Of a DNA stretch of 8,385 nt, positions 7,017-8,385 are shown in pieces. The notes under the pieces are model-generated. The model was not told the origin of the DNA and did no database searches. It worked only from the letters and a program-made list of their open reading frames with translations. Every line of letters begins with the position of its first letter. Position 1 is the first letter of the stretch. The stretch is from Propionivibrio sp. (GTDB taxonomy: Bacteria > Pseudomonadota > Gammaproteobacteria > Burkholderiales > Rhodocyclaceae). The translations under genes were made by a program, and so were the position numbers. The DNA is taken from assembly GCA_017990155.1 (NCBI GenBank), contig JAGNOM010000109.1, positions 1 to 8,385 of the forward strand. Reading direction: 5' to 3'.

Positions 7017-7060
7017 GTCATATACCTTTCCGTGGAATGGACAGGGTGTTCGTCAAAGAC

Positions 7061-7303
7061 TTACTTGAGGAACGTCGAGATGGCAAACCACACCGCGATA
7101 CCGGTTCCGATAATGAACGCCGCGTCGATCAGACCTGCGAGGATGAACATTTTCACCTGCAATTCATTCATCAGTTCCGGCTGACGTGCCGAAGCCTCAA
7201 GATACTTGCCCCCCATCAAACTGATACCGATACACGCTCCAATAGCGCCGAGGGCGATGATCAGACCGCAGGCAAGGGCAACGTTCCCGAATACTTGTTC
7301 CAT
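7061..7303 (-). CDS. atpE: ATP synthase Fo c subunit (proteolipid ring)
   Basis: The c subunit is a hairpin of two membrane helices, many copies of which form the proton-driven rotor ring. From ATG 7301-7303 it is 80 residues. Helix 1 (about 5-32) is glycine rich (GAIGACIGISLMGG), the polar loop has ARQPEL (39-44) that docks F1, and helix 2 carries the ion-binding Asp60 in LAGLIDAAF. The absence of the Na+-type Glu-Ser pair after the helix-2 carboxylate points to H+ coupling. An in-frame TTG at 7331-7333 would add 10 residues, but AAGGAG at 7309-7314 stands 5 bases before ATG 7303 and fixes the start there. Expected to be the most highly translated gene of the operon, and an upstream U-rich tract fits that. 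Confidence 0.98.
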   Translation of the reverse strand: MEQVFGNVALACGLIIALGAIGACIGISLMGGKYLEASARQPELMNELQVKMFILAGLIDAAFIIGTGIAVWFAISTFLK

Positions 7304-7308
7304 GACTA

Positions 7309-7314
7309 CTCCTT
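7309..7314 (-). promoter_or_regulatory. Strong ribosome binding site that fixes the atpE start
   Basis: On the minus strand AAGGAG stands 5 bases before the ATG at 7301-7303. It rules out the in-frame upstream TTG at 7331-7333 as the main start. Confidence 0.9.
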
Positions 7315-7330
7315 CAGATTGATTTACCAG

Positions 7331-7351
7331 CAAAGTTGTTAAAAAGAAAAA
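7331..7351 (-). promoter_or_regulatory. U-rich tract upstream of atpE, candidate translational enhancer
   Basis: In the 61-base atpB-atpE gap the minus strand reads TTTTTCTTTTTAACAAC followed by TTTG, about 17-37 bases before the atpE Shine-Dalgarno. In E. coli a U-rich stretch at the same place (TTTTAAC...AAAC) is known to boost atpE translation, giving the excess of c subunits the ring requires. The resemblance in position and composition is seen directly; the activity is inferred. Confidence 0.5.
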
Positions 7352-7364
7352 CCCAAGCTGCCGA

Positions 7365-8234
7365 CTAGTGACTCTCGTGCGCCTGCCCGAGATAGACCAG
7401 TGTCAGCATCATAAAGATGAACGCCTGCAAGACAACAATAAAGATATGAAACAGCGCCCACATCGTTCCTGTGATCAAGTGCCCGATCCAAAGCAACGAC
7501 CCTCCGAACAGGGACATCGACGGAGCAGCCATGCCCATCAGGGCAATCAACAGGAAAAGCAACTCGCCCGCGTACATGTTGCCGAATAGCCGCATGCCGT
7601 GCGATACCGTTTTCGCGACAAACTCGATGATCTGCATCAGGAAATTGGGCAACCAGAGCAAGGGATGATTGCCAAACGGCGCCGTAAACAATTCATGAAC
7701 CCAGCCGCCCAGACCTTTGACTTTGATGTTGTAGTAAAAGCAGAGAAGCAAAACACCAACCGATAAACCCAGCGTTCCGTTCAAATCTGCCGTCGGGACC
7801 ACGCGAAGATAAGCATGCGGGTTACCCGTCAGTTTTTGCCAAAGCGTTGGCAGCAAATCCACCGGCAAGAAATCCATCGAATTGAGCAGGAAGACCCACA
7901 CGAAGACCGTTAGCGCCAGTGGGGCAATGAATTTCCGCGAACGCTCGTTGTGCACAATTGCCTTGGCCTGATTGCCCACCATTTCGATAAGGATTTCAAG
8001 CGCCGCCTGAGCGCGACCCGGCACTCCTGCCGTCGATTTTCTGGCGACCAACCACATCAGGAACAAGCCGACGATGCCGAGAAAAACCGAAAAGAACACC
8101 GTGTCGTAATTAATGATCGAGAAGTCGACCATTTGGGTCTGCGGATGCCCGGAAGAGTTCAGGTTGGCGAGGTGGTGAAGGACGTATTCGCCCGCGTTCG
8201 GCGCGCTTGTGGCAGCTTCGTGACCTGTCGACAT
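7365..8234 (-). CDS. atpB: ATP synthase Fo a subunit
   Basis: The a subunit (289 residues) is the membrane stator that holds the two proton half-channels against the c-ring. Predicted membrane segments lie near 43-65, 103-120, 152-170, 195-235 and 243-283. Key residues are all present: Arg215 in SHGMRLFGNMYAGEL (equivalent to E. coli Arg210), Glu224, His263 in LFHIFIVVLQAFIF, and Gln270. The MDFLPVDLLP (120-129) and PTADLN (147-152) family motifs are also visible. The protein is about 18 residues longer than in E. coli, partly in the N-terminal soluble region (MSTGHEAATSAPNAGEYVLH). Such extensions occur in betaproteobacteria. ATG 8232-8234 follows the atpI stop by 2 bases, with AGAAG inside the atpI end as ribosome site. 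Confidence 0.98.
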   Translation of the reverse strand: MSTGHEAATSAPNAGEYVLHHLANLNSSGHPQTQMVDFSIINYDTVFFSVFLGIVGLFLMWLVARKSTAGVPGRAQAALEILIEMVGNQAKAIVHNERSRKFIAPLALTVFVWVFLLNSMDFLPVDLLPTLWQKLTGNPHAYLRVVPTADLNGTLGLSVGVLLLCFYYNIKVKGLGGWVHELFTAPFGNHPLLWLPNFLMQIIEFVAKTVSHGMRLFGNMYAGELLFLLIALMGMAAPSMSLFGGSLLWIGHLITGTMWALFHIFIVVLQAFIFMMLTLVYLGQAHESH

Positions 8235-8236
8235 GT

Positions 8237-8385
8237 TCAGTTCTTCTCTTTATTCCAAAAAGCAAAAAACAGCGCTTGCGTGGCAAGCACCAAGCCGAGC
8301 AACATGGAAGGCCAGTGCAGATCGGCGTACCCCTTTGCAACCAACAACAGCAACGCGACGATTGCTGCCATCTTGACCAACTCGC
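8237..8385 (-). CDS. atpI: ATP synthase subunit I (AtpI), C-terminal 48 residues (5' end outside window)
   Basis: A minus-strand open frame from the right window edge to TGA at 8237-8239 encodes 48 residues, starting ELVKMAAIVALLLLVAKGYA and ending FWNKEKN. Two hydrophobic stretches (about 4-16 and 27-43) are joined by GYADLHWPSMLLG, typical of the last two membrane helices of AtpI. This family is a small membrane protein that helps c-ring assembly and is often the first gene of the atp operon. Only 2 bases separate it from atpB. The promoter and N-terminus lie beyond the window. Identity comes from hydropathy pattern, the short C-terminal match and position. Confidence 0.88.
   Translation of the reverse strand, partial: ELVKMAAIVALLLLVAKGYADLHWPSMLLGLVLATQALFFAFWNKEKN

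Noticed and set aside
7007..7021. A 4-codon ORF (ATG ACG TGT ATC TGA) overlapping the atpF GTG start
   Set aside because: The AAAGG ribosome site is only about 3 bases from this ATG, too close, but correctly placed for the GTG. It is most likely chance.
7061..7303. A Na+-dependent variant of the c-ring
   Set aside because: Helix 2 carries LAGLIDAAF with Asp60 and lacks the Glu-Ser pair of Na+-type rings, so H+ coupling is the simpler reading.
7304..7333. A TTG start giving a 90-residue AtpE with 10 extra N-terminal residues
   Set aside because: The extension MLVNQSEGVV is encoded by the ribosome binding site region; a strong AAGGAG sits 5 bases before the ATG at 7301-7303, and the c-subunit family starts there.
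8110..8340. A 76-codon minus-strand frame across the atpI-atpB junction
   Set aside because: It is out of frame with both real genes, Cys/Arg rich and without recognisable features, so it is a shadow of atpI and atpB.
1..8385. A previously undescribed system, mobile element, CRISPR array or defence genes
   Set aside because: Every substantial stretch is accounted for by conserved ubi and atp genes; no direct-repeat arrays, insertion-sequence ends, transposase or integrase motifs, or unexplained genes were seen.

Overview
The window is chromosomal housekeeping DNA from a betaproteobacterium. The family-level look of the proteins suggests Rhodocyclales (Dechloromonas / Accumulibacter / Propionivibrio type), for example the AtpB, AtpF and AtpD variants, the DUF971 protein next to ubiE, and the GC-rich codon use. 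This placement comes from remembered family sequences, not from a search.

The left part (1-1565, plus strand) is a ubiquinone-biosynthesis cluster: the 3' end of a DUF971-family gene, then ubiE (C-methyltransferase for ubiquinone/menaquinone) and ubiJ (SCP2-fold lipid-binding accessory factor). It ends in a strong intrinsic terminator at 1591-1622. The usual next gene, ubiB, is not there.

The rest (1641-8385, minus strand) is a complete F1Fo ATP synthase operon apart from a cut atpI at the right edge. Read on the minus strand the order is atpI-atpB-atpE-atpF-atpH-atpA-atpG-atpD-atpC, the standard bacterial order. Spacings are short and nearly every gene has its own ribosome binding site. All catalytic and proton-path residues checked by eye are present: alpha Walker A and Arg376, beta Walker A, Glu188 and Asp249, c-subunit Asp60, and a-subunit Arg215. 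The machine therefore looks intact and H+-coupled. The operon promoter lies outside the window, upstream of atpI.

The two transcription units converge on the terminator between ubiJ and atpC. Functionally they meet in respiration: UbiE and UbiJ make the quinone that carries electrons, and the ATP synthase uses the resulting proton gradient. No mobile element, CRISPR array, tRNA, rRNA or undescribed system was seen. The points worth a second look are small and regulatory: a U-rich tract before atpE, a hairpin between atpD and atpC, a well-initiated mini-ORF between ubiE and ubiJ, and the missing ubiB. No gene-free stretch exceeds 300 bases; the longest gaps are about 65-80 bases.
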